A DNA stretch of 9,007 nucleotides from assembly GCA_016649455.1 (NCBI GenBank), contig JAENXO010000077.1:1-9007 (forward strand), given 5' to 3'. The notes beneath the pieces are model-generated. The model was not told the DNA's origin and searched no databases. It saw only the letters and a list, made by a program, of their open reading frames with translations. This document shows, one piece after another, positions 1 to 6,405 of this stretch. The stretch's first letter is position 1. Every line of letters starts with the position of its first letter. Source of the DNA: Gemmatimonadota bacterium (GTDB taxonomy: Bacteria > Gemmatimonadota > Gemmatimonadetes > Palauibacterales > Palauibacteraceae). The position numbers were made by a program, and so were the translations under genes.

Positions 1-107
1 GCCGGGTTGAAGTCCGCCGAGCCTATCGCCGCGTCCCATGCCTCCCGTGCTTCGGGACGGAGCGGGGATGTCGCTGCATAGTCCAGATAGATCGATGCTC
101 TATTCAC
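1..107 (-). CDS. Cysteine desulfurase (NifS/IscS family), N-terminal fragment cut by the window edge
   Basis: Reading the minus strand from a GTG at 107-105 gives about 35 residues beginning VNRASIYLDYAATSPLRPEA and continuing to SADFNP at the edge. The YLDYAAT-PLRPE block followed by an FNP segment is the N-terminal signature of class V aminotransferase-fold cysteine desulfurases, PLP enzymes that take sulfur from cysteine for Fe-S clusters, tRNA thiolation or cofactors. The PLP lysine and catalytic cysteine lie outside the window, so the subtype cannot be decided. No ATG is available in this frame; it stays open upstream to the preceding stop, and GTG is the only reasonable start although its ribosome site is weak. 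The gene is 80 bases downstream of the LmbE-type deacetylase on the same strand and may be the next gene of that operon. Family call is firm; the start is tentative. Confidence 0.85.
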   Translation of the reverse strand, partial: MNRASIYLDYAATSPLRPEAREAWDAAIGSADFNP

Positions 108-187
108 GTTCTGTGGTCCGCTCTTCGGCGTGGTCTGAGCAAAGGATCGGGCTTTGTTCCGCCGGTCCGATGTGTCTCGGTGGTGGA

Positions 188-931
188 CTACAGCGAGAAG
201 ACGCCCAGCGTCGCCAGGTCATCCACTTCGATCGTCTCCGGCGTCCAGAACGGTTCCCCGAACGGGCGTCGCACGAGTGACCCGCAGTGACGTGCCTGTG
301 ATTCGACCAGCTCGAGCAACGGCTGACCGGTGGGGAACAGCTCGCCTGCCTTCGTGGCGCCTGCGAACTGCGACGAGTAGCAGCTCACCGCCTCGAGCTT
401 GCGTCCGAACTCCTCTTCCGTCAGTCCCACCACGAAGGTGGGCTTCACCGGATCTTCCCGGTACGCCAGCGAGTGAATCACCTTCGTCGGCCGGCGCGCC
501 TCGAGTGTGCGGAGGTTCTCGCCGCCGTAGTTGGCGAGGCCAGCCAGAAAACAGGCATCCCTGCCGAGCTCGGCCGCGATCCGATGGTCCGGGTGACGGC
601 TGGTGAGGAAGGGAAGGATCACGACGCGCGGCTGGAGCCGTCTGAGGATCGCGACCAGCCGTTCACGGGAGTCATCGGTGTTGAACAGCCCCGCATCGGG
701 CAGACCGGCGTTCTCCCGCACGACGACGCCGAGGACTTCCGCGGCTTCAGCCGCTTCCTTCGCTCGCTGCTCCGGCGTGCCCTTCGTGCCCGTTTCGCCT
801 CGCGTCAGATCCAGGATCCCGACTTTGCGCCCAAGGCCGGCCGACCTGGCCAGCGCTCCACCGCACAGCAACTCTGCGTCGTCCGGATGGGGAGCGATCG
901 CCAGCAGGTCGAGGGGAGGTGCGCTCATCAT
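188..931 (-). CDS. bshB1: LmbE/PIG-L family deacetylase, BshB1-like (N-acetylglucosaminyl-malate deacetylase)
   Basis: A 247-residue cytoplasmic zinc hydrolase. It has the AHPDD-type motif APHPDD (His15, Asp17, Asp18) and HPDH (His113 to His116). By position these match the zinc ligands His/Asp/His and the catalytic Asp/His of Bacillus BshB enzymes, with an offset of three residues. Further BshB1-type blocks are GILDLTRGETGTKGTPEQRA (39-58), RENAGLPDA (72-80), FLAGL (128-132) and a C-terminal FGEPFW...VDDL. BshB1 removes acetate from GlcNAc-malate, the second step of bacillithiol synthesis; related family members cleave thiol S-conjugates. The open frame extends upstream to 1333, but that part is antisense-like Arg/Asp-rich sequence inside the permease gene. 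The ATG at 931 overlaps the permease stop as ATGA and has no ribosome site of its own, suggesting translational coupling. A second ATG at 928 is possible. Substrate is inferred. Confidence 0.88.
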   Translation of the reverse strand: MMSAPPLDLLAIAPHPDDAELLCGGALARSAGLGRKVGILDLTRGETGTKGTPEQRAKEAAEAAEVLGVVVRENAGLPDAGLFNTDDSRERLVAILRRLQPRVVILPFLTSRHPDHRIAAELGRDACFLAGLANYGGENLRTLEARRPTKVIHSLAYREDPVKPTFVVGLTEEEFGRKLEAVSCYSSQFAGATKAGELFPTGQPLLELVESQARHCGSLVRRPFGEPFWTPETIEVDDLATLGVFSL

Positions 932-2196
932 TCGTACCGGAGGGCGTCGACGGGATCGAGCGCCGCGCCCCGGGCCGCCGGATACAGTCCGAATCCAACG
1001 CCGGTGAAGATCGAGGCGCCGAGGGCGACGACGATCGCCCAGAGCGGAACCGAGGCGGGAATCGGCGTGAAGTTTGTCACCAGCCACACGACCACGCCGC
1101 CGAGCACCATCCCGATCGCTCCTCCGACGGCGGTGAGCGTGGCGGCTTCCACCAGGAACTGGAGCAGCAGGTCCCGGCGGCGCGCGCCCATGGCCTTGCG
1201 AAGGCCGATCTCGCGCGTCCGTTCGGTCACGGAGATCATCATGATCCCGATCACGCCGATGCCGCCCACCATCAGTCCCACGCCGGACAGGGACACCATC
1301 ACGGCGAACAGCACGCCCGTCAGCTTGTCCCACAACTCGATGAACTCATCCTGGGTGATGAGCTCGAAGTTGTCGTCTTCGCCCGGATCGAGGCCCCGGA
1401 TCTGCCGCATGGAGCCGCGCACGATGTCGAGTGCGTGCTCCAGCGGGACGCCCTCTTCGGGCTGCACCGTGAACGCGATCATCCGCCGCCACACGTCGAG
1501 GTTCTTCATTGCGGCCGGAAACGGAATGAACACCCAGTGGCTGGCGAGACTCGAGAAGACGTTCGACGGCTTCCGGTAGACGCCGATCACCTCGAACTGG
1601 GCGTTCCGGTTTCCGGGCCTGCCGATCGTGATATGCTTCCCGATCGGGTCCACGCCGGCAAACAGATCGAGGGCGACCTGCGAGTCGATCACCGCTACGG
1701 CGGTCCGGCGGGCATCCTCCACCTCGGTGAACCACCGGCCGTCCACCACGTCCCCATCGTCGATTTCGAGATAATTGGCGCCTACGGCGTAGAGGCTGAT
1801 CCGCACGTCCTCGCCGTCGGCCGAGGCGTGGAAGCCGACCGACCCGAGATCCGCAAGCGCGCTGACCCGCTTGATGCCGGGGAGGTCGTTCAGATTCTTT
1901 GCCCACGCGGGGTCGAGCGGCGGGTTCTTGAAGAACTCGTTCTCCTCTTCCTCGAGACCCGTCGACATTCCGCCGCCCCCGACCGGAGCATGGAACACGT
2001 AAAAGGTCGACATCCCGCCGGCCGACAGGGCGTCGCTGAAGCTGTCGTTCAGGCCCTGCACGATCGCCGCCATCGCCATGACGACGAGGACCCCGATCGC
2101 CACGCCGAGGATCGTGAGGCCGCTTCGGACCTTGTTGGCGCTCAGGGAATCGAACGCCACGCGCAGTCCCTCGCGCAGGGTCGCGATCAGACCCAT
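928..2196 (-). CDS. ABC transporter permease, FtsX/MacB type (second of a tandem pair)
   Basis: A 422-residue inner-membrane permease with the four-helix MacB/FtsX layout. A short cytoplasmic N-terminus is followed by helix 1 (about 27-47), a large periplasmic MacB-type core domain (about 48-290), and three C-terminal helices (about 293-321, 350-373, 383-405). The conserved cytoplasmic coupling stretch TREIGLRKAMGARRRDLLLQ lies between helices 2 and 3, and the protein ends GLYPAARGAALDPVDALRYE, both family hallmarks. It carries no ATPase domain, so it must use the ATPase encoded upstream. It closely resembles the preceding permease, especially in the last 100 residues, which suggests a heterodimer. 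The frame can be opened at a GTG at 2223, overlapping the upstream stop, giving 431 residues. I prefer the ATG at 2196 because an AGGAG sits six bases upstream and because it matches the usual short N-terminus. Confidence 0.93.
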   Translation of the reverse strand: MGLIATLREGLRVAFDSLSANKVRSGLTILGVAIGVLVVMAMAAIVQGLNDSFSDALSAGGMSTFYVFHAPVGGGGMSTGLEEEENEFFKNPPLDPAWAKNLNDLPGIKRVSALADLGSVGFHASADGEDVRISLYAVGANYLEIDDGDVVDGRWFTEVEDARRTAVAVIDSQVALDLFAGVDPIGKHITIGRPGNRNAQFEVIGVYRKPSNVFSSLASHWVFIPFPAAMKNLDVWRRMIAFTVQPEEGVPLEHALDIVRGSMRQIRGLDPGEDDNFELITQDEFIELWDKLTGVLFAVMVSLSGVGLMVGGIGVIGIMMISVTERTREIGLRKAMGARRRDLLLQFLVEAATLTAVGGAIGMVLGGVVVWLVTNFTPIPASVPLWAIVVALGASIFTGVGFGLYPAARGAALDPVDALRYE

Positions 2197-2202
2197 GCCG
2201 CG

Positions 2203-2207
2203 CTCCT
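2203..2207 (-). promoter_or_regulatory. Ribosome binding site deciding the permease start at 2196
   Basis: On the minus strand AGGAG stands six bases before the ATG at 2196, inside the 19-base gap after the stop of the upstream permease. It favours 2196 over the in-frame GTG at 2223. Confidence 0.6.
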
Positions 2208-2215
2208 GCCTCCGC

Positions 2216-3460
2216 CTACTCACTGCGCAATGCCACGATCGGGTCCTGCTTCGCGGCTCGGTATGCCGGATAGAGCCCGGAACCGACGCCGACCAGAATT
2301 CCCAGGGTGAGCGCCACGGCGATGCCCCACACCGGAACGGAGGCGGGCATCGGGGTGAACGCCTCTACTCCCTTTCCGATTCCGATACCGAACACGATTC
2401 CGATTCCCGCGCCGACGACAGACAGCGTCGCCGACTCCGACAGGAACTGAATCAGGATGTCCCGCCGCCGGGCCCCCACGGCTTTGCGAATGCCGATCTC
2501 CTGAATGCGTCCGGCGACCGACAGGAGCATGATGTTCATGATCACGATTCCGCCCACGACAAGGGAAATCGAGACCAGGCCGGGGATCGCGGCGAACAGG
2601 ATCTTGACGATCTTGTCCCAGGTGTCGAGCAGCTCGCTGGATGTCTGAAGCCAGAAGTCGTTCTCCTGCCCGGGTCGCAACTCGCGGTCCGTCCGCATGG
2701 CTCCCTCGACCGCGATCTGGGCTGCTTCCATTTCCTCCATGCTGCGCATCTTCACGCTGATCTCGTCCACTTCCGACGGATTCCGCGCGAACGTCTGACG
2801 GTACACGGAGAACGGCATGAGGATCGACGCGTCACGGATCACGCCGAACATCCCTCCCTGGCTTTCCCACACCCCCACGACGTTAAAGCGATGGGCTCCG
2901 ATCCGGATCTGCTTGCCGACCGGATCCACATCGGGGAACAGCCTGTCGGCGATCTCGGACCCGATCACGACCACCTTGAGCCCGCGACGCTGATCCAGCG
3001 GTGTCAGACCTCGTCCGATCTCGACATCCCAGCCCTGCAGCGCCTCGTATCCGTCGGATCCTCCGATCAACCGTACATTTCGCCGGCGCCGCTCCTTGTA
3101 GCTGACCTCGTCGAATCCCCGGTCGGAGTTGTAGGCGAGGCGCCAGGCTTCGGGGACGGCGGCGCTGATGACGTCCACGTCGTGCAGGGTCAGATTCGGA
3201 TTGCGGGCCTGACGACGGCGCCGTTCTTCGGTCTCCGATCCGGTGGAGATCTGGCTTCGCCGCACGACCGTGAAGGTGTTGATTCCGAACAGGGACCCGG
3301 CGAAGTCCTCCTGGACGTAGCGGTTCATCCCTTCCACCACGGTGATTACCGCGATCAGAAAGGTGATGCCGATGATCACGCCGATCAGGGTAAAGGCCGA
3401 CTTCAGCTTGTGGGCCCACACCTGCTGCAGCGCGATCCAGATTCCCTCGAGGACGTACAC
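2216..3460 (-). CDS. ABC transporter permease, FtsX/MacB type (first of a tandem pair)
   Basis: A 414-residue inner-membrane permease. Helix 1 lies at about 22-43, followed by a periplasmic MacB-type core domain (about 44-285) and helices at about 286-312, 343-362 and 376-398. The family coupling motif QEIGIRKAVGARRRDILIQF is at 320-339, and the protein ends GSGLYPAYRAAKQDPIVALR plus two residues. Such permeases transmit ATP hydrolysis to periplasmic movement, driving export from the periplasm in MacAB-TolC-type systems rather than classical transmembrane translocation. The periplasmic domain has an unusually basic patch (RRRQ near 81-84 and KERRRR near 122-127). It starts with GTG at 3460, preceded by a GGAGAGG-like ribosome site nine bases away; no nearby ATG fits. 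It lies 36 bases after the ATPase gene and 19 bases before its paralogue. Substrate is unknown. Confidence 0.93.
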   Translation of the reverse strand: MYVLEGIWIALQQVWAHKLKSAFTLIGVIIGITFLIAVITVVEGMNRYVQEDFAGSLFGINTFTVVRRSQISTGSETEERRRRQARNPNLTLHDVDVISAAVPEAWRLAYNSDRGFDEVSYKERRRRNVRLIGGSDGYEALQGWDVEIGRGLTPLDQRRGLKVVVIGSEIADRLFPDVDPVGKQIRIGAHRFNVVGVWESQGGMFGVIRDASILMPFSVYRQTFARNPSEVDEISVKMRSMEEMEAAQIAVEGAMRTDRELRPGQENDFWLQTSSELLDTWDKIVKILFAAIPGLVSISLVVGGIVIMNIMLLSVAGRIQEIGIRKAVGARRRDILIQFLSESATLSVVGAGIGIVFGIGIGKGVEAFTPMPASVPVWGIAVALTLGILVGVGSGLYPAYRAAKQDPIVALRSE

Positions 3461-3496
3461 GCGTCAGGGCCTCTCCGTTTCTCGGAAACCGGTTCT

Positions 3497-4228
3497 CTAG
3501 AGCAGGCCGTCGGCCCGGGCGTCGTGCGATTCGATCAGGCCGTCCCGCAGGGTGACCACTCGCTCGGCGTGCCCCACGATATCGTGCTCATGCGTGACCA
3601 TGATGATCGTCTGCCCTTCGGAGTGGAGCTCGTCGAACACGCTCATGATCTCTTCCGATGTCTTCGAGTCGAGATTCCCGGTCGGTTCATCGGCCAGCAC
3701 GATCGAGGGGTCGTTCACCAGAGCCCTGGCGATCGCGACACGCTGTCGCTGGCCTCCCGAGAGCTCGTTCGGCTTGTGATGCGTGCGATCGGCGAGATCG
3801 ACACGGGCAAGAGCGTTCTTCGCCTTCTCCTGCCTCACCTTGGACGATACTCCTGCGTAGATCAGCGGGAGCTCTACGTTGTGCAGCGCGCTGGCCCGCG
3901 GCAGCAGGTTGAACGTCTGGAATACGAAGCCGATCTCTCGATTCCGGATCCGGGCGAGTTCGTCGTCGTCCAGGCCCTGGACCGGAGTGCCGTTCAGGAC
4001 GTACTCGCCCTCGGTCGGCGTGTCCAGACAGCCGATCAGGTTCATCAGAGTCGACTTGCCGGAGCCCGACGGGCCCATGATCGCGATGTATTCGTTACGC
4101 CGGATCTGCATGTCAACGCCGGCCAGCGCATGGATCGTCTCCGAACCCATCTGGTACAGCTTCTTCAGATTGTGGGTCTCGATGATGACTTCGTTCCCGT
4201 TCGTCTGCATCCCCTGTTCCCCGTTCAT
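3497..4228 (-). CDS. ABC transporter ATP-binding protein (MacB/LolD-type)
   Basis: A 243-residue cytoplasmic ATPase with every motif intact: Walker A GPSGSGKST (52-60), Q-loop Gln104 in FVFQTFNLLPR, signature LSGGQRQR (156-163), Walker B IVLADE (176-181), D-loop Asp187 and switch His213 in VTHEHD. The FNLLPR-type Q-loop, LADEPTGNLD stretch and short length place it in the MacB/LolD/FtsE group, which pairs with FtsX-like permeases. It is not fused to a permease as in classical MacB, so it presumably energises the two permeases encoded immediately downstream. Its ATG at 4228 overlaps the adaptor stop codon as ATGA, indicating translational coupling. A second in-frame ATG at 4210, preceded by a G-rich stretch, is an alternative start that would remove six residues. 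Identity is firm; the exported substrate is not evident. Confidence 0.96.
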   Translation of the reverse strand: MNGEQGMQTNGNEVIIETHNLKKLYQMGSETIHALAGVDMQIRRNEYIAIMGPSGSGKSTLMNLIGCLDTPTEGEYVLNGTPVQGLDDDELARIRNREIGFVFQTFNLLPRASALHNVELPLIYAGVSSKVRQEKAKNALARVDLADRTHHKPNELSGGQRQRVAIARALVNDPSIVLADEPTGNLDSKTSEEIMSVFDELHSEGQTIIMVTHEHDIVGHAERVVTLRDGLIESHDARADGLL

Positions 4229-5517
4229 TCTTCCGTGACCTCGGTGGAGTCGCTGCTCGTCGTGTTGACCGGATCGCCGTCGCTGAGTTCCCGGATCACC
4301 TGGTAGGTGCCCGATACGACAGTATCCCCCTCCTCCAACCCGTCCAGGACCTCGAAGTAGTTGTCGCCGGCAATTCCAATCTCCACCGGTCGGAATCGGG
4401 CCAGGTCGCCGTCGACCACGAAGACACCCTCGATCGGGTCTTCGCTGCCGGTGGACGTTGCCGCAGCCTCGCCTTCAAGTCCGGGCTCGCCTTCGATCTC
4501 GTTCGGCAGGCGCTCGAATTCGCCCGGGTCCATCAGGGTCAGGGCGATGATCGGGATCGACAGCGCATTCGGCCGTACGTCGGTGATCACGTCGGCCGAG
4601 GCCGACAGGTCCGGTCGCAACTCGACTTCGGAATCCTCCAGCGTCACCCTGACCTCGAAGTCGATCGCCTGGTCGGAGCTCGAAACCTGCTGGCTGCGGG
4701 GCCGGATCGAGCTGTTGCCGATCTTCGACACCCGGCCCACGAATTCCCGGTTCGGGAACGCGTCGATCGAGATGGAGACGGAGTCGCCGATCGAGATTTC
4801 CGGGACGTCTGTCTCGTCCACCTCGATCACCGCCTCCATCACCGACAGGTCAGCGACCGTGATCAGCAGACTGCCAGGATTGTTCATCGTCCCGACGATC
4901 GCCGTCTCGCCCTTCTCGACATTGAGCCGGGTGACGCGACCGCTCATCGGCGCGCGGATCACGGTCTTTGCTAGGTTGTCCTGCGCCTCCCGGACGCCCG
5001 CCCGCGCCATGTCCACGGAATGCTTTCCCGACTCCAACAGGGCTTCCTGGACCTCGGCGTTCGTGCGCGCCGTCTCGAATTCCGTCTCGGTGACCATCTC
5101 CGGCAGCCGTGCCTTCAGGTCACGGATCCGCTCCCAGTCGCGTTGCGCCTGGAGATACCCGCCACGCGCCTGCGACTCCCTGGCGGACGCCTCGGCGAGT
5201 CCGGCTTCCGCTCTCTGGACGGCGGCTTCGAATCTGGCCGGATCGATCACGAGGAGCAGATCTCCCTCGGTGACCTCATCGCCTTCCTCGACGTTCAACT
5301 CGACCACGCGCCCTGATACGTCGGCACTGATGTCCACCAGGTGTTTCGGTTCGATGTATCCCGTGGCGGAGACCTGCGCGACGAGGTCCCGTCTCGACAC
5401 GGCTTCGGTTCGTACATCGACGGCACCATCACGTCCGCCTCGCATGGCGACGGCCGTCATGATCGCGAGCACGATCAGGACGCCAATGCCGATCAGGATC
5501 TTCTTTCCCCGTGACAT
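4225..5517 (-). CDS. Periplasmic adaptor (membrane fusion) protein, HlyD/MacA-like efflux subunit
   Basis: A 430-residue membrane-anchored adaptor. A single N-terminal helix (about 6-25, after MSRGKK) is followed by the first lipoyl half (about 51-93, with ISADVSGRVVELNVEEGDEV), an alpha-helical hairpin rich in Ala, Glu, Gln and Arg (about 94-185), and the second lipoyl half (IRAPMSGRVTRLNVEKGETA, 187-206). A beta-barrel (about 220-320) and a membrane-proximal domain (about 364-418, GLEEGDTVVSGTYQVIREL) complete it. Such adaptors link an inner-membrane ABC pump to an outer-membrane TolC-like channel, implying a Gram-negative envelope. No outer-membrane partner is encoded in the window. Between barrel and last domain is an acidic, low-complexity linker (about 331-362), and the C-terminal tail is Ser/Thr/Glu-rich. 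The ATG at 5517 has GGAAG about six bases upstream. It is the first gene of the export cassette. Confidence 0.95.
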   Translation of the reverse strand: MSRGKKILIGIGVLIVLAIMTAVAMRGGRDGAVDVRTEAVSRRDLVAQVSATGYIEPKHLVDISADVSGRVVELNVEEGDEVTEGDLLLVIDPARFEAAVQRAEAGLAEASARESQARGGYLQAQRDWERIRDLKARLPEMVTETEFETARTNAEVQEALLESGKHSVDMARAGVREAQDNLAKTVIRAPMSGRVTRLNVEKGETAIVGTMNNPGSLLITVADLSVMEAVIEVDETDVPEISIGDSVSISIDAFPNREFVGRVSKIGNSSIRPRSQQVSSSDQAIDFEVRVTLEDSEVELRPDLSASADVITDVRPNALSIPIIALTLMDPGEFERLPNEIEGEPGLEGEAAATSTGSEDPIEGVFVVDGDLARFRPVEIGIAGDNYFEVLDGLEEGDTVVSGTYQVIRELSDGDPVNTTSSDSTEVTEE

Positions 5518-5685
5518 CTATCTCTTCCGCTGGTTTGATGTTCCGGAACTGCACCGCCGAACGACGGTCACAGTCTCGTACGAGCCGACACGCCACCCGG
5601 TTTCGGTGGCCTCGGAGCGTTCACGACGCACTTCGCCCTCAGCTACGGGAAACACTTCCGGTCCCCCGGCCGTTGAGTACTGCGC
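5518..5685. other. 168-base intergenic gap upstream of the export cassette
   Basis: This is the only large gap within the minus-strand gene series, so it is the likeliest place for a promoter or partial terminator. It holds a perfect ten-base palindrome at 5575-5584, a 6-bp stem with 7-base loop at 5592-5610 (GCCACC/GGTGGC), and a 6-bp stem containing one G-T pair with a 4-base loop at 5553-5568. None is followed by a T-run on the minus strand, so none looks like an intrinsic terminator. I see no convincing -35/-10 pair, and no ORF. Confidence 0.4.
5575..5584. promoter_or_regulatory. Perfect palindrome CTCGTACGAG, possible operator of the exporter operon
   Basis: A ten-base perfect palindrome centred about 62 bases upstream of the adaptor ATG. 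Position and symmetry fit a repressor site, but ten-base palindromes also occur by chance and there is no regulator gene nearby. The flanks GGCT and GAGAC are echoed by the hairpin in the right tail (8784-8809). Confidence 0.2.
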
Positions 5686-6405
5686 TCACATCGGCGAGAA
5701 GATCGCGCCGATGGCCTTGAACACGACGTATGCGCCGATCATCACGGTCGAAGCGCTGGCGGCGGAGACCTTGGGGTACAGGCGACTCACCGCCACGCCG
5801 AGCAGGATCATCGTCCAGATGCCGAACAGGTTCAGACCTGCCATGAACCGGTAGGCGTAGGTGCCCGAATCCAGCCATGGCGTGAGAAGGTGCAGGGAAA
5901 ACGTGGTACGGAGATCCTGGCGCGCCAGCACGAGCGGCATGGTGATCAGTCCGCCGGCGGCCCATACAATGTACGAGTGGGCGGCGCACGCGAGAACGGC
6001 CGGGAACGCGGCCTCACCCCCCAGGATGGCATTCCACACCAGGAGGATGAACCCGGAAACGAACAGGATCATGAGAATCGGGAAGACTACCGTCCCCACC
6101 CACCGGATGATGTTACTGACTCCCATGAACTTCTCGACCGCCGCGACCTGCTCCGGAGGAGCGTCACTCGGCAGGCTCGACAACGCCATTTCCCGGATCA
6201 ATTCGGCCGGGATCAAGGCCTGGACCACGAGGCCCAGCACGATTACCACGACCGCGGCGCCGATCCACTTCGGAGTTGTCTTCAGCGCATCGAACAGGGT
6301 GGCCGGAGCCGTGAACACCTGCACGATTCGAATGGGAAGCGACGGGAGCTCCGGAGTCCGATCCTGGTCTCCGTCGGTGATCGAGCCGATTTCGTCCTGA
6401 CTCAT
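5686..6405 (-). CDS. Yip1-family multi-pass membrane protein
   Basis: A 239-residue integral membrane protein. A hydrophilic N-terminus ends in LPIRIVQVFTAPATLFDALK, the segment that typically precedes the first helix in bacterial Yip1-domain proteins. Five predicted membrane segments follow, at about 47-66, 103-124, 133-161, 188-209 and 217-236. Their spacing fits the Yip1 fold, but bacterial members have no well-defined function. An amphipathic loop (about 67-100, rich in Glu, Pro and Ala) separates helices 1 and 2. The open frame runs back to 6540, but the ATG at 6405 is preceded by an excellent AAGGGAGGA ribosome site and overlaps the upstream stop as ATGA, so I take it as the start. Coupling to the secreted protein upstream suggests a shared envelope role, which is inference. 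The family call rests on topology and N-terminal pattern. Confidence 0.75.
   Translation of the reverse strand: MSQDEIGSITDGDQDRTPELPSLPIRIVQVFTAPATLFDALKTTPKWIGAAVVVIVLGLVVQALIPAELIREMALSSLPSDAPPEQVAAVEKFMGVSNIIRWVGTVVFPILMILFVSGFILLVWNAILGGEAAFPAVLACAAHSYIVWAAGGLITMPLVLARQDLRTTFSLHLLTPWLDSGTYAYRFMAGLNLFGIWTMILLGVAVSRLYPKVSAASASTVMIGAYVVFKAIGAIFSPM

Noticed and set aside
932..1333. N-terminal extension of the LmbE-type deacetylase
   Set aside because: The added 134 residues are Arg/Asp/Gly-rich shadow sequence inside the permease gene; the ATGA overlap at 931 gives the normal family length.
919..2310. A 463-residue plus-strand open frame
   Set aside because: Antisense to the second permease, composition extreme (Arg, Asp, His, Glu), no recognisable domain; shadow frame.
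2078..4306. A 742-residue plus-strand open frame, the longest in the window
   Set aside because: It runs antisense to the two permeases and the ATPase, is rich in His, Asp and Arg without domain motifs, and is explained by high GC and the codon pattern of the minus-strand genes.
5592..5610. Intrinsic terminator downstream of the Yip1-type gene
   Set aside because: The 6-bp stem is short and no T-run follows on the minus strand.
4361..5854. A 497-residue plus-strand Ser/Arg/Thr-rich open frame
   Set aside because: Antisense to the adaptor gene and low in complexity; the adaptor on the minus strand has full domain structure.
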